From Ramlibacter sp. (GTDB lineage: Bacteria > Pseudomonadota > Gammaproteobacteria > Burkholderiales > Burkholderiaceae_C), in contig JAJNBO010000064.1 of the NCBI GenBank assembly GCA_021156245.1, positions 1 to 15,044 on the forward strand: a stretch of DNA of 15,044 bases, in the 5' to 3' direction. The notes beneath the pieces are model-generated. The model did no database searches. It was not told the DNA's origin and saw nothing but the letters and a program-made list of their open reading frames with translations. Below, in pieces: positions 1 to 6,899 of this stretch (positions are counted from its first letter, which is position 1; every line of letters starts with the position of its first letter). The position numbers were made by a program, and so were the translations under genes.

Positions 1-517
1 CGTGCAGCGTCGCCCGGTCGGCCAGCGGCGCCAGCGCCTGGCGCACCAGCGCCAGGTCCGCCAGTGCGTCGCGCGTGCCTTGCAGGAACAGCATCGGCAA
101 TCGCACGTCGGCCAGGTGGGCGGCGCGCTCGGTCGACGGCTTGCCGGCGGCATGGAGGGGAAAGCCGGTGAAGACCAGCCCACGCACGTCGGGCAACGGC
201 TGGGCGGCCTGCGCCTGCGACGTCATGCGGCCACCGAACGACTTGCCGCCGGCGAAGAGCGGGACGCCCGGCAGCCGATGCCGCGCCTCCTGGACTGCCT
301 GCCGTACCGTCGCATGCGCCACGGCCGGGGGGTCGGGACGGCGCGAGCCTTGCTGCATGAAGGGAAACTCGAAGCGCAGGCAGGCGATGCCGCGTTCCAC
401 CAGCCCGTGCGCCATGGCTGCCATGAAGGCGTGGTGCATGCCAGCGCCGGCGCCATGCGCGAAGACGTAGCAGGCCTGCGGCGCTGCCGGGGTATCGAGG
501 ATCAGGTCAGGTTGCAA
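1..517 (-). CDS. alpha/beta hydrolase, KANL3/Tex30 family (partial, C-terminus outside window)
   Basis: The minus strand has an open frame from a TTG at 517 to the left edge, 172 codons seen. The N-terminal part carries the oxyanion-type loop FAHGAGAGMHH (about residues 19-29). It is followed by RFEFPFMQQGSRRPDPP and the nucleophile elbow GGKSFGGR, with the likely catalytic Ser at residue 93. FTGFPLH and LFLQGTRD follow, the last being the usual position of the acidic residue. This order is typical of the KANL3/Tex30 (dienelactone-hydrolase-like) family of about 200-220 residues, so the His and the last helix probably lie outside the window. No ATG lies in frame upstream of the HGAGAG motif. 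The TTG has a GGGAG six bases before it, so I chose it. Substrate unknown; probably a cytoplasmic hydrolase. It is divergent from the cytochrome gene, 36 bp away. Confidence 0.85.
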   Translation of the reverse strand, partial: MQPDLILDTPAAPQACYVFAHGAGAGMHHAFMAAMAHGLVERGIACLRFEFPFMQQGSRRPDPPAVAHATVRQAVQEARHRLPGVPLFAGGKSFGGRMTSQAQAAQPLPDVRGLVFTGFPLHAAGKPSTERAAHLADVRLPMLFLQGTRDALADLALVRQALAPLADRATLH

Positions 518-523
518 ATCGCG

Positions 524-528
524 CTCCC
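524..528 (-). promoter_or_regulatory. Shine-Dalgarno supporting a TTG start
   Basis: GGGAG on the minus strand, six bases before the TTG at 517. It decides the start of the alpha/beta hydrolase: the frame has no in-frame ATG between this site and the first conserved motif, and the ATG near 554-556 belongs to other frames. Confidence 0.5.
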
Positions 529-553
529 GGCTGCGCCGACAATAGGCGCCGTC

Positions 554-1024
554 ATGATGCGACCTTGCGCCTTCCGGCTTCTTTCCATCGCCTGCATTGT
601 GCTGCTGGCTGCGTGCGACGCGGGACCGGCCGCCGGCACCCGGCTGCGACCCGGCGACGCGGCGACGGTCGCGCTGGGCCGCAAGGTCTACGACCTGCAT
701 TGCGCCACGTGCCACGGCGCCCAGCTGCAGGGCCAGCCGAACTGGCGCGAGCGTGACGCCACCGGCCGATTGCCGGCGCCCCCGCACGACCGCACCGGCC
801 ACACGTGGCACCACCCCGACGACGTCCTGTTCCGCATCACCAAGCACGGCGTGGCGAAGGCCGCCAACCTGAAGGACTACGTGTCGACGATGCCTGCGTA
901 CGAAGGCGTGTTGAGCGACGCGGAAATCGTCGCGGTGCTGTCGTACATCAAATCCACGTGGCCCGCGGACATTCGCCGCAAGCACGACGAACTCAATGCC
1001 AGCGCCGCGGCGCAGAAACACTGA
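554..1024 (+). CDS. lipoprotein c-type cytochrome (class I, monoheme)
   Basis: The protein is 156 residues from the first of two adjacent ATGs (554 and 557). A short signal sequence ends in a lipobox, LLAAC, with the acylated Cys at 21 followed by Asp. By the E. coli rule Asp at +2 favours retention in the inner membrane. One heme-binding motif, CATCH, lies at residues 50-54. The likely axial Met is Met113 in STMPAYEG, followed by the usual C-terminal helix LSDAEIVAVLSYIKSTWP. This is the layout of small class I cytochromes (Cytochrome_CBB3/C type). It probably moves electrons at the periplasmic face of the inner membrane; the partner cannot be told from the context. The Shine-Dalgarno is weak (AGG at 544-546). 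The gene is divergent from the hydrolase and followed by a 145-bp gap. Confidence 0.92.
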   Translation: MMRPCAFRLLSIACIVLLAACDAGPAAGTRLRPGDAATVALGRKVYDLHCATCHGAQLQGQPNWRERDATGRLPAPPHDRTGHTWHHPDDVLFRITKHGVAKAANLKDYVSTMPAYEGVLSDAEIVAVLSYIKSTWPADIRRKHDELNASAAAQKH

Positions 1025-1114
1025 GCGGCCGGAAGTTCCCCCTTGTCAGGCAGCCGGGCCATCGTCCGACACCGCGCTCAGACCTTTTCGCTCTTAGCAA
1101 ACCACCATTGACCA

Positions 1115-1144
1115 TTTCCATCGCGGCGCATCGCTGCGTACAGT
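1115..1144 (+). promoter_or_regulatory. weak candidate promoter for the 34-residue gene
   Basis: TTTCCA (1115-1120) and TACAGT (1139-1144) are separated by 18 bp and each match the sigma-70 consensus at four of six positions. They sit about 25 bp before the start of the small gene. The 1025-1169 gap is somewhat less GC-rich than its surroundings, which fits a promoter region. Nothing else was recognised in this gap. The call rests on weak matches only. Confidence 0.25.
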
Positions 1145-1169
1145 GGGCAGCACTGACAAGAGGCTGCGC

Positions 1170-1274
1170 ATGACGATTTCTGCAATCACGTTGATCTGGC
1201 TGGTGGTCGCCGTCGTAGGCGGGCTGCTGGCGTATACCGCCTCGTCGCTGCAAAAGGACATGGACGGGTACTGA
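1170..1274 (+). CDS. 34-residue single-pass membrane protein, unknown function
   Basis: A short open frame encodes MTISAITLIWLVVAVVGG followed by LLAYTASSLQKDMDGY. Residues 4-24 form one hydrophobic span (ITLIWLVVAVVGGLLAY), followed by a short polar tail with a Lys and three acidic or polar residues. The start has a strong Shine-Dalgarno, AAGAGG at 1158-1163, six bases before the ATG. That makes chance unlikely despite the short length. It stands alone on the plus strand between the cytochrome gene and the convergent exporter gene, with room for its own promoter. Similar tiny membrane proteins often attach to respiratory or transport complexes, but no partner is shown here. I do not recognise a family. 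Confidence 0.6.
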   Translation: MTISAITLIWLVVAVVGGLLAYTASSLQKDMDGY

Positions 1275-1282
1275 TCCCGCCA

Positions 1283-1299
1283 CCGCGGCCCTGCCGCGG
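1283..1299. terminator. possible hairpin between convergent genes
   Basis: CCGCGG at 1283-1288 and again at 1294-1299 can pair with a five-base loop. It lies in the 33-bp gap between the convergent ends of the small membrane-protein gene (1274) and the exporter gene (1308). The place is right for a shared terminator, but there is no T tract on either side and the stem is only six pairs. Confidence 0.3.
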
Positions 1300-1307
1300 C
1301 GACCCCT

Positions 1308-2591
1308 TCAAGCGTTCTGCATCCCGGCCGCGTCGCTGATGCGCCGCATCGGCGAGACCAGCCAGGCGAGCGCGGCGATCGAAGCCAGCGCTGCGCCGCA
1401 GATTGCGAACAATGCCACGAGCGAGACGTGCAGCAGCACCCAGCCCGTGACGGCCGAGGCCACCGGCACCAGGCCCATGAAGATGAACATGAAGAGGCTC
1501 ATGGCCCGGCCGATCATGGCCGGCGCCACTCGGCGCTGGATCCAGGTGAACACGGCCACCTGCATGAAGCCGCCCAGCACCCCGATGGACACCATCAACA
1601 GCACGCCTTGCCAGGCCGCGGTGATGCCGCCCACCGGCATGAAGAGCAAGCCGATCGCGATGTCCGCGAGCAGCACGCTGGTGCCCAGCGTGCCGATGCG
1701 CAGGCCCGGCCGCATGCCCGAAAGGACCATGCCGAACAAGGTGCCGCCACCGTGCGCGCCGATCATCAGCCCCAGGGCCGAGGCGCCCAGTTCCGGGCGG
1801 CTGCTGGCCAGCACGGGCAGCGCGATGTGCAGCGGCCCGAGCACGAGCACGGCCACCGCTGCCCAATACAGGTAGCAGGTGCGCAGCTCCGGGTCGCGCC
1901 CCACCTGGCGCAGGCCGTCGGCGATGGAACGCCACAGACCTTCCTGCTGCGGCGCGGCAGGCATGGCGTGCATCCGCACGCGCGCGAGCGTCCATGCGGA
2001 AAGCGCAAAGCTCGCGGCATCCAGCGCGAAAGCCATCGCGATGCCGGGCGCCTGCTGGGCCGAGCCTCCGCCGTCGCCGAACACGGCGATCAGCAGTCCC
2101 GCAGCGAGCGGACCCAGGAACATGCTCAGTTGACGCAGACCCATCATCACGCCGTTGGCTGCCCCCAATTGCGCGGGCTGCAGCGCGTGCGGCAGGATGG
2201 ACGTGCCCGAAGGAATGCTGAAGGCGCTGCTGATGCCGATGGCCAGCGCCAGCAAGTACAGCACCGGCAAGAACAGGCCGCCGAACCAGGCGCCCGCGGC
2301 GAGCACGCCCAGCAAGACCGTGTTGACGTACTTGGTCACCATCAACACCCGCTTGGGCGAGAGGCGGTCGACGACTGCGCCGCCAATGAGGATGAAGAGC
2401 GCGCGCGGCACGCCGATCAGGGCCAGCACGATGCCGAGGGCCGCGCTGTCGCCGGTCAGGCGCAGCACCAGCCAGGGGAAGGCGATGAGCGTGAACTGGT
2501 CGCCCAGCAGCGAGATGGCGCTGCCGGCCATCAGCCAGCGGAAGTTGCCGTCGCGGAACAGGGCCGCGCGGGCGGTGGAGTCGGTTTGCAT
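1308..2591 (-). CDS. MFS transporter, probable drug/small-molecule exporter
   Basis: The protein is 427 residues with about twelve hydrophobic spans, the usual size for the major facilitator superfamily. The loop after span 2 holds motif A: GGAVVDRLSPKR at residues 70-81, with the conserved Asp75 and Arg76. The N-terminus (RDGNFRWLMAGSAISLLGDQF) is typical of the MFS_3/EntS-like exporter group, which extrude drugs or siderophores. The start at 2591 has GAGGT six bases before it. The gene lies 55 bp downstream of a MerR regulator gene on the same strand, and that gap holds a MerR-type promoter with a perfect palindrome. I infer an efflux pump induced by the regulator's ligand. The substrate cannot be told from sequence. 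Confidence 0.9.
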   Translation of the reverse strand: MQTDSTARAALFRDGNFRWLMAGSAISLLGDQFTLIAFPWLVLRLTGDSAALGIVLALIGVPRALFILIGGAVVDRLSPKRVLMVTKYVNTVLLGVLAAGAWFGGLFLPVLYLLALAIGISSAFSIPSGTSILPHALQPAQLGAANGVMMGLRQLSMFLGPLAAGLLIAVFGDGGGSAQQAPGIAMAFALDAASFALSAWTLARVRMHAMPAAPQQEGLWRSIADGLRQVGRDPELRTCYLYWAAVAVLVLGPLHIALPVLASSRPELGASALGLMIGAHGGGTLFGMVLSGMRPGLRIGTLGTSVLLADIAIGLLFMPVGGITAAWQGVLLMVSIGVLGGFMQVAVFTWIQRRVAPAMIGRAMSLFMFIFMGLVPVASAVTGWVLLHVSLVALFAICGAALASIAALAWLVSPMRRISDAAGMQNA

Positions 2592-2619
2592 GGAGAGACC
2601 TCGGCGTGCGATGGGCCGG

Positions 2620-2650
2620 ACTGTGCGGCCTCACGTAACGTGAGGGTCAA
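2620..2650 (-). promoter_or_regulatory. MerR-type promoter of the MFS exporter (19-bp spacer)
   Basis: On the minus strand, TTGACC (2650-2645) and CACAGT (2625-2620) are separated by exactly 19 bp. Promoters activated by MerR proteins characteristically have 19-20 bp instead of 17, and the regulator untwists the DNA to align the elements. The -35 matches the consensus at five of six positions and the -10 is weak, as expected for an activated promoter. The -35 overlaps the stop codon of the regulator gene (2647-2649). Transcription would begin near 2613, giving a leader of about 20 bases before the exporter's ATG. Confidence 0.8.
2629..2645. promoter_or_regulatory. MerR-family operator, perfect 17-bp palindrome
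   Basis: CCTCACGT, a single A, then ACGTGAGG: two perfect 8-base arms around one base. It sits inside the spacer of the exporter promoter, where MerR proteins bind. As I remember it, the operator of the Streptomyces tipA promoter has the same arms with a different central base, which fits the TipAS-like regulator encoded next door. That comparison is from memory and was not searched. Confidence 0.82.
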
Positions 2651-3648
2651 GCGCCGGATGTCGCCTGCAGCAGGAACTCGCGCACTTCGCGCGACACCGG
2701 CGACCCGGCCAGCAGCAGCGGGTGCGCGGTGTGCAAGGTCTGCATCCGCGCGCGCAAGTCGGCGTCGCCTCCGGCGGCCTGGTCCAGCAGCGCCAGCCAG
2801 CGCCTGGCCAAAGCACGTGCGGCGGCCCCCGTCGCCGGCTTGCCCGCCTTCAGCAGGCTGCGGCCGGCAAGCTCGATGGTTTCGTAGTCCGCGTCGGGCA
2901 CCGGGCGGAAGCCCTTCAAATGCCGCTCCTCGAAGTGCTGCCGCAGCAGGCCCACGCGGAAGGCGAGGGCTCGCTCCATGAACTCCATCACCTCGGTGGA
3001 AGGCGCCCCGCGGATCCCGTGCGCCGACGGTTCACTCCGGTACATCGCGCCCCAGCGCTCCATCAGGGAGAAGTCCCCGTCCATCCACTGCACCATCAGG
3101 CCCATCCAGCGGCGGGTGAGCACCTGCGCCTGCTCCGTTTCGATCGTTCCGCCACCCTGGAGGTACGCGCGCACATCGTCGAGCAGCAAGAGCCATTCGC
3201 GCTCGATGCGCGCATACGCCACCAGGATCTGCTTCAGCTCGCCCGCGGTGAAGTACTTGCCGTAGGTCGCCATCAACGCGAGGCTCCGCACCCACTCGCC
3301 GACTTCGGGCGCGCGCCCCTTCAGCAGCCCTGCGTGCAGCAGCGACAGGCGGTCGTGCAGCTCGGTGGCCTGGCGGATCTGCTGCTGCAGCGCGCGCATC
3401 TGCTGCTCGAGGATGGCCTCGATGGAGGCGTTCCCGCCATCGAGCAGCGGTGCGATTTCCGCCAGCGGCAGGCCCAGGTAGCGCAGCGCCTGGATCGCGT
3501 GCAGGCGGGCGACGTCGGCTTCACCGTACATGCGGTAGCCGGACTCGGACCGGCCGGATGGCTTGAGCAGGCCGATCTCGTCGTAGTGGTGCAGCGTCCG
3601 GACGGTCAGGCCCGTCGAGCGTGCGAGCTCACCGACCTTCAGTTGCAT
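2647..3648 (-). CDS. MerR-family regulator with TipAS-like effector domain
   Basis: From the ATG at 3648 the protein has 333 residues. Residues 1-70 are a textbook MerR winged helix: KVGELARSTGLTVRTLHHYD, then EIGLL, GYRMY and a LRYLGLPLAEI segment. Residues about 75-112 form the dimerising coiled coil. The remaining 220 residues are rich in Trp, Leu and charged residues (KYFTAGELK; RRWMGLMVQWMDGDFSLMERWG), resembling the ligand-binding TipAS domain but roughly twice its length, so it may hold two copies. No metal-binding Cys cluster is present, which argues against a metal sensor. An in-frame ATG at 3663 would add five residues; 3648 fits the family better. The gene start overlaps the dioxygenase end by 20 bp. 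The operator just downstream suggests it activates the exporter gene. Confidence 0.9.
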   Translation of the reverse strand: MQLKVGELARSTGLTVRTLHHYDEIGLLKPSGRSESGYRMYGEADVARLHAIQALRYLGLPLAEIAPLLDGGNASIEAILEQQMRALQQQIRQATELHDRLSLLHAGLLKGRAPEVGEWVRSLALMATYGKYFTAGELKQILVAYARIEREWLLLLDDVRAYLQGGGTIETEQAQVLTRRWMGLMVQWMDGDFSLMERWGAMYRSEPSAHGIRGAPSTEVMEFMERALAFRVGLLRQHFEERHLKGFRPVPDADYETIELAGRSLLKAGKPATGAAARALARRWLALLDQAAGGDADLRARMQTLHTAHPLLLAGSPVSREVREFLLQATSGA

Positions 3649-4453
3649 GCGGCGGGAACTCATAGGAAGCCATCACCACGCTCATGGCTTCGTCGACGAA
3701 GATCTGCTCGCCCGTGTCCGCGCCGGCGGCGCCCGCCACCACCATCAGCGGCAGCAGGTGGTCTTCGCGCGGGTGCGCCAGCCGCGCGGCGGGGGCGGAC
3801 TGCCACTCCACCAGCATGCGGTTGCGCTGCGCAGGATCGCGCTGGCGGATCGCCTCGTGCAGGTAGGCCTCGAACTGCTGCGAGACCGGCATCGAAGCGG
3901 GCTGCCGGAAGCCGCGCATGTTGTGGTACGTGAGGCCGCTGCCCATGATCAGCACGCCTTCGTCGCGCAGCGGCGCGATCGCCTGGCCCAAGCGGATGTG
4001 CTCGGCGGGGTCGTAGCCGCTCTTCATCGACAGCAGCACCACCGGGACGTCGGCATCCGGGTACATCAGCCACAGCGGGACAAAGGTTCCGTGGTCGAAG
4101 CCGCGCTGCGGATCCTCCAGGCACGGCATGCCCGCTTGCGTGACCAGGTCCCTGACGCGAGCGGTCAGCGCCGGTGACCCCGGTGCAGGGTATTGCAGCT
4201 TGTAGGTGTGCTCGGGGAAGCCGTAGTAGTCGTAGTCCATGGGCGGCTTGTCCGCCGTCGACACCGAGAACTCCTGCGCCTCCCAGTGCCCGGTGATCAT
4301 CAGCACCGCTTTCGGCCTGGCGGGCAGCCGTTGCGGCAGGGCCGCGAACTCCCGCGCGGTCCTGGCGAAGATTTCCTTCATGCCGTCGACCCAGGGCCAG
4401 GGACCGCCGCCGTGCGAGACGAAGAGGACGGGAAGACGTGGCGTGGTGGGCAT
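3629..4453 (-). CDS. ygiD: 4,5-DOPA-extradiol-dioxygenase-like protein (LigB superfamily)
   Basis: The protein is 274 residues, matching the YgiD/DODA family. The likely metal ligands are visible: His14 in SHGGGP, His56 in TGHWE, His177 in TYHNMRG and His232 in EDHLLPL, with FDHGTFVPL around His121. Family members open catechol rings such as DOPA in the extradiol position using a non-heme metal; the E. coli protein binds zinc. The natural substrate here is unknown. The start at 4453 is fixed by AAGGAG six bases upstream, so the longer open frame reading back to 4828 is not used. It is the first gene of a minus-strand group with the MerR regulator (20-bp overlap) and the exporter, which suggests handling of an aromatic compound. 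Confidence 0.9.
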   Translation of the reverse strand: MPTTPRLPVLFVSHGGGPWPWVDGMKEIFARTAREFAALPQRLPARPKAVLMITGHWEAQEFSVSTADKPPMDYDYYGFPEHTYKLQYPAPGSPALTARVRDLVTQAGMPCLEDPQRGFDHGTFVPLWLMYPDADVPVVLLSMKSGYDPAEHIRLGQAIAPLRDEGVLIMGSGLTYHNMRGFRQPASMPVSQQFEAYLHEAIRQRDPAQRNRMLVEWQSAPAARLAHPREDHLLPLMVVAGAAGADTGEQIFVDEAMSVVMASYEFPPHATEGR

Positions 4454-4498
4454 GAGGGGCTCCTTCGATGCCCTGATTCTCGCCTGCCCGGAGCCTGT

Positions 4499-5599
4499 AT
4501 GCTGGACTGCATGAAACGCCTCGCCTGCGCCTGCCTGCTGCCGCTGTTCACTGCGTTGCTGCCGGGCCAGGCCGCAGCGGAGGATTGCGATCCGCGGTTG
4601 GCGAAGTCGCCGCAGGCCGTGCCGGGCGCGTGCAGCTTCCAGAACCCGCCGAACCCGGATGCCAAGCCGCATCGCTCCAGCTGGGATATCTGGTCGCGCA
4701 TGCTGCTGGAAAAGAAGCAGGGCACGGTGCCGGTGGATCCGGTGCCGGTGCGCCGATTGAACCGCGCGGCGCTCGATGCGCTCGACAACGGCGCCAACCA
4801 CATCATCCGCCTCGGCCACTCCTCGCACCTGCTCAAGCTGCGGGGCAAATGGTGGTTGATCGATCCCGTGTTCGGCGAGCGGGTGTCACCGGTGTCCTGG
4901 GCCGGGCCGAAGCGATTCCACGAGCCGCCGCTGGCCTTGCAGGACGTGCCGCCGATCGAGGCGCTGGTGCTGTCGCACGACCACTACGACCACCTGGACG
5001 TGCCGACCATCGAGGCGCTGAAGGACAGGGTGCAGAAGTACTTCGTGCCGCTCGGCGTGGGTGCGCGGCTGCGCGACTGGGGCGTGCCGCCGGACCGCAT
5101 CGAGGAATTCGACTGGTGGCAGGAGCGGAAGTGGGGCGACGTCGTGCTGACCGCCGCGCCCGCCCAGCACTTCTCCGGCCGCACGCTCTGGGACCGCAAC
5201 CGCACGCTCTGGGCGTCATGGCTGCTGCGCAGCGGCAACGAGCGCATCTTCTACAGCGGGGACACCGGCTACTTCCCGGGGTTCAGGGACATCGGCACGC
5301 GCCTGGGCCCGATCGACATCGCGCTGATGGAGAACGGGGCGTACGACAGCTACTGGCCCACCGTGCACATGACGCCGGAAGAAACCGTCCAGGCCTTCCA
5401 GGACCTGGGCGCGCGCACGCTCTACCTGGTGCACAACAGCACCTTCGACCTGGCGTTCCACGGCTGGCGCGATCCGCTCGAGCGCGTCGCCTCGCTGGCG
5501 CAGCAGCGCGGGCTGGACCTGGCGACGCCGGAGATCGGGGAGGTCCTCACGCTGGGCAAGCCGCGCGAGAACCGCAAGTGGTGGGAAGGCCTGCGCTAG
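4499..5599 (+). CDS. exported metallo-beta-lactamase-fold hydrolase (NAPE-PLD/UlaG-like)
   Basis: The protein is 366 residues from ATG 4499, or 362 from ATG 4511. GGAG at 4490-4493 favours 4499, while the second start gives a more typical signal peptide (MKRLACACLLPLFTALLPG, cleavage after AAA). The metal site HDHYDH lies at residues 160-165. Further signs are RLGHSSHLLKLRGKWWLIDPVF, the APAQHFSGR segment, YSGDTGYFPGF with the bridging Asp, and LMENGAY. This order matches the Beta-lactamase_2/NAPE-PLD-like group, whose members cleave phosphodiesters or lactones. A signal peptide implies action in the periplasm. It is divergent from the dioxygenase (45 bp) and coupled to the KTSC gene downstream. 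Substrate not known. Confidence 0.9.
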   Translation: MLDCMKRLACACLLPLFTALLPGQAAAEDCDPRLAKSPQAVPGACSFQNPPNPDAKPHRSSWDIWSRMLLEKKQGTVPVDPVPVRRLNRAALDALDNGANHIIRLGHSSHLLKLRGKWWLIDPVFGERVSPVSWAGPKRFHEPPLALQDVPPIEALVLSHDHYDHLDVPTIEALKDRVQKYFVPLGVGARLRDWGVPPDRIEEFDWWQERKWGDVVLTAAPAQHFSGRTLWDRNRTLWASWLLRSGNERIFYSGDTGYFPGFRDIGTRLGPIDIALMENGAYDSYWPTVHMTPEETVQAFQDLGARTLYLVHNSTFDLAFHGWRDPLERVASLAQQRGLDLATPEIGEVLTLGKPRENRKWWEGLR

Positions 5600-5603
5600 G
5601 AGG
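5598..5603 (+). promoter_or_regulatory. Shine-Dalgarno overlapping upstream stop codon
   Basis: AGGAGG, a perfect match, begins inside the TAG stop of the hydrolase gene (5597-5599) and lies seven bases before the KTSC gene ATG. This implies translational coupling within one transcript. Confidence 0.85.
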
Positions 5604-5610
5604 AACCCGG

Positions 5611-5880
5611 ATGCCTGAAAAACTGTTCACCAGCGGCCGCATCCGCAAGGCGGTCTACGACACGGCTTCGCAGCAGCTCGACCTGCACTGGGACAACAAG
5701 TCCGTGCTGGCGTACAAGCAGGTGCCGCAGGAGGTCTTTCGCCGGCTGTGCAGCGCGCCCAATCCGGCCACTTACTGGGAAGACCGCATCGCCGAGGAAT
5801 ATCCGAAAGGCGTACCCATGAAAAGCGGCTCCGCGCCGGCCGCGCCCAAGGACCTGGGAGACCTGTTCGGCGGCGACTGA
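5611..5880 (+). CDS. KTSC domain-containing protein
   Basis: The protein is 89 residues. The first 66 form a KTSC domain: I-R-K-A-VYD, then LDLHWDNKSVLAYKQVPQEV, a short helix FRRLCSAPNP, and a closing YWEDRIAEEYP. The domain is named for a Lys-Thr-Ser-Cys signature seen in the lysyl-tRNA synthetase C-terminal region and in small stand-alone proteins. Its role is not established. The tail (KSGSAPAAPKDLGDLFGGD) is a flexible linker ending in an acidic, hydrophobic patch that could be a docking peptide. No signal peptide is present, so it is cytoplasmic, unlike the exported hydrolase it is coupled to. Confidence 0.88.
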   Translation: MPEKLFTSGRIRKAVYDTASQQLDLHWDNKSVLAYKQVPQEVFRRLCSAPNPATYWEDRIAEEYPKGVPMKSGSAPAAPKDLGDLFGGD

Positions 5881-5898
5881 GTGGTGCATCATCCCGGC

Positions 5899-6876
5899 AT
5901 GACGCACATCCACAGGCGACACCTTCTCGGCGGCGCCGCCGCCATGGCCGGCTCCCTCGCCTTCCCTGTCCTGGCGCAGTCGTGGCCGACCAAGCCGGTG
6001 CGCTTCGTCGTGCCGTTCGCGCCAGGCGGCAGCTCGGAAATCGTCGCTCGCGCCGCCGCCGGTGAGTTGAGCAAGACCCTGGGCCAGGGCGTCTTCGTGG
6101 ACAACAAGCCGGGCGCCTCGGGCAACATCGCCATGGCCGAAGTGGCGCGGGCCGACGACCAGCACACCGTGATCCTCGGGCACATCGGCACGCTTGCGGT
6201 CAACCCCTACATGTTCGACAAGCTGCCGTACGATCCCATCAAGGACTTCAAGCCGGTCAGCCTGCTCGCCAAGGTGCCCAGCCTCTATGTCGTCCATCCG
6301 GACGTGCCGGCGAAGAACCTGCGGGAATTCGTCGCGCTGGTCAAGGCGAAGCCGGGCACCATGAACTATGGTTCCGCGGGCAACGGCAGCGCCGGCCACT
6401 TGGCCATGGAATACCTGAAGATGACCGCCGGCATCTTCATCACGCACATCCCGTACAAGGGCACCGGCCCGCAACTCACGGACCTGCTGGCAGGACGCCT
6501 GGATGCGGCGTCCGTCGGCGCATCCGCGATCATCCAGCACATCAAGACGGGCAAGCTGCGTTGCATCGCCACCGGCTCCGCGCAGCGCATTCCCCAGTTG
6601 CCCGACGTGCCCACCGTCGCCGAGCAGGGCTTCCCCGGCTTCGAGATGACGCAGTGGTACGGCATGCTGGCGCCGGCATCCATGCCGCAGGCCAACGTGG
6701 ACAAGCTGGCCGCCGAAACACAGAAGGCCCTGCGCTCCCAGGCAGCGGTGGACCGCCTGAACCAGGATGCCGCCATCGCCGTGGGCGGCACGCCGGCGGA
6801 GTTCGCGCAGTTCATCGCCGGCGAGCAGCGCCGCTGGAAGCAGGTGGTCGAGCGCGCGAAGATCAAGCCGGAGTGA
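5899..6876 (+). CDS. Bug/TctC-family periplasmic solute-binding protein
   Basis: From ATG 5899 the protein has 325 residues. It starts with a signal peptide that has a twin-arginine-like HRRHLLGG stretch (Arg6-Arg7) and a cleavage site after VLA (about residue 26). Family landmarks are in order: WPTKPVRFVVPFAPGGSSE, VDNKPGASGNIA, NYGSAGNGSAGHLA, IPYKGTGPQLTDLLAGRLD and LPDVPTVAEQGFPGFE. Bug proteins bind carboxylates or similar small molecules in the periplasm and some feed TctAB carriers. No tctA or tctB is near, so this is an orphan copy, as is common in Burkholderiales. In the PGG loop the usual Asp is Glu. A GTG at 5881, directly after the previous stop, is a possible earlier start but breaks the signal peptide pattern. 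Confidence 0.93.
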   Translation: MTHIHRRHLLGGAAAMAGSLAFPVLAQSWPTKPVRFVVPFAPGGSSEIVARAAAGELSKTLGQGVFVDNKPGASGNIAMAEVARADDQHTVILGHIGTLAVNPYMFDKLPYDPIKDFKPVSLLAKVPSLYVVHPDVPAKNLREFVALVKAKPGTMNYGSAGNGSAGHLAMEYLKMTAGIFITHIPYKGTGPQLTDLLAGRLDAASVGASAIIQHIKTGKLRCIATGSAQRIPQLPDVPTVAEQGFPGFEMTQWYGMLAPASMPQANVDKLAAETQKALRSQAAVDRLNQDAAIAVGGTPAEFAQFIAGEQRRWKQVVERAKIKPE

Positions 6877-6899
6877 GCCGGCCGATTCGGGAAGCGACC

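Noticed and set aside
2..553. N-terminal extension of the cytochrome frame back to the left edge
   Set aside because: It is the antisense of the alpha/beta hydrolase; the cytochrome's own lipoprotein signal begins at 554.
1428..2981. 517-codon plus-strand open frame rich in His, Gln, Arg and Gly
   Set aside because: It lies opposite the exporter and regulator genes, has the composition of antisense GC-rich DNA, and crosses the promoter region; no protein-like motif.
5180..5213. 13-bp direct repeat (CGCACGCTCTGGG, twice, 21 bp apart)
   Set aside because: It encodes the RTLWDRNRTLW segment, a stretch close to what this hydrolase family normally has; not a mobile or regulatory repeat.
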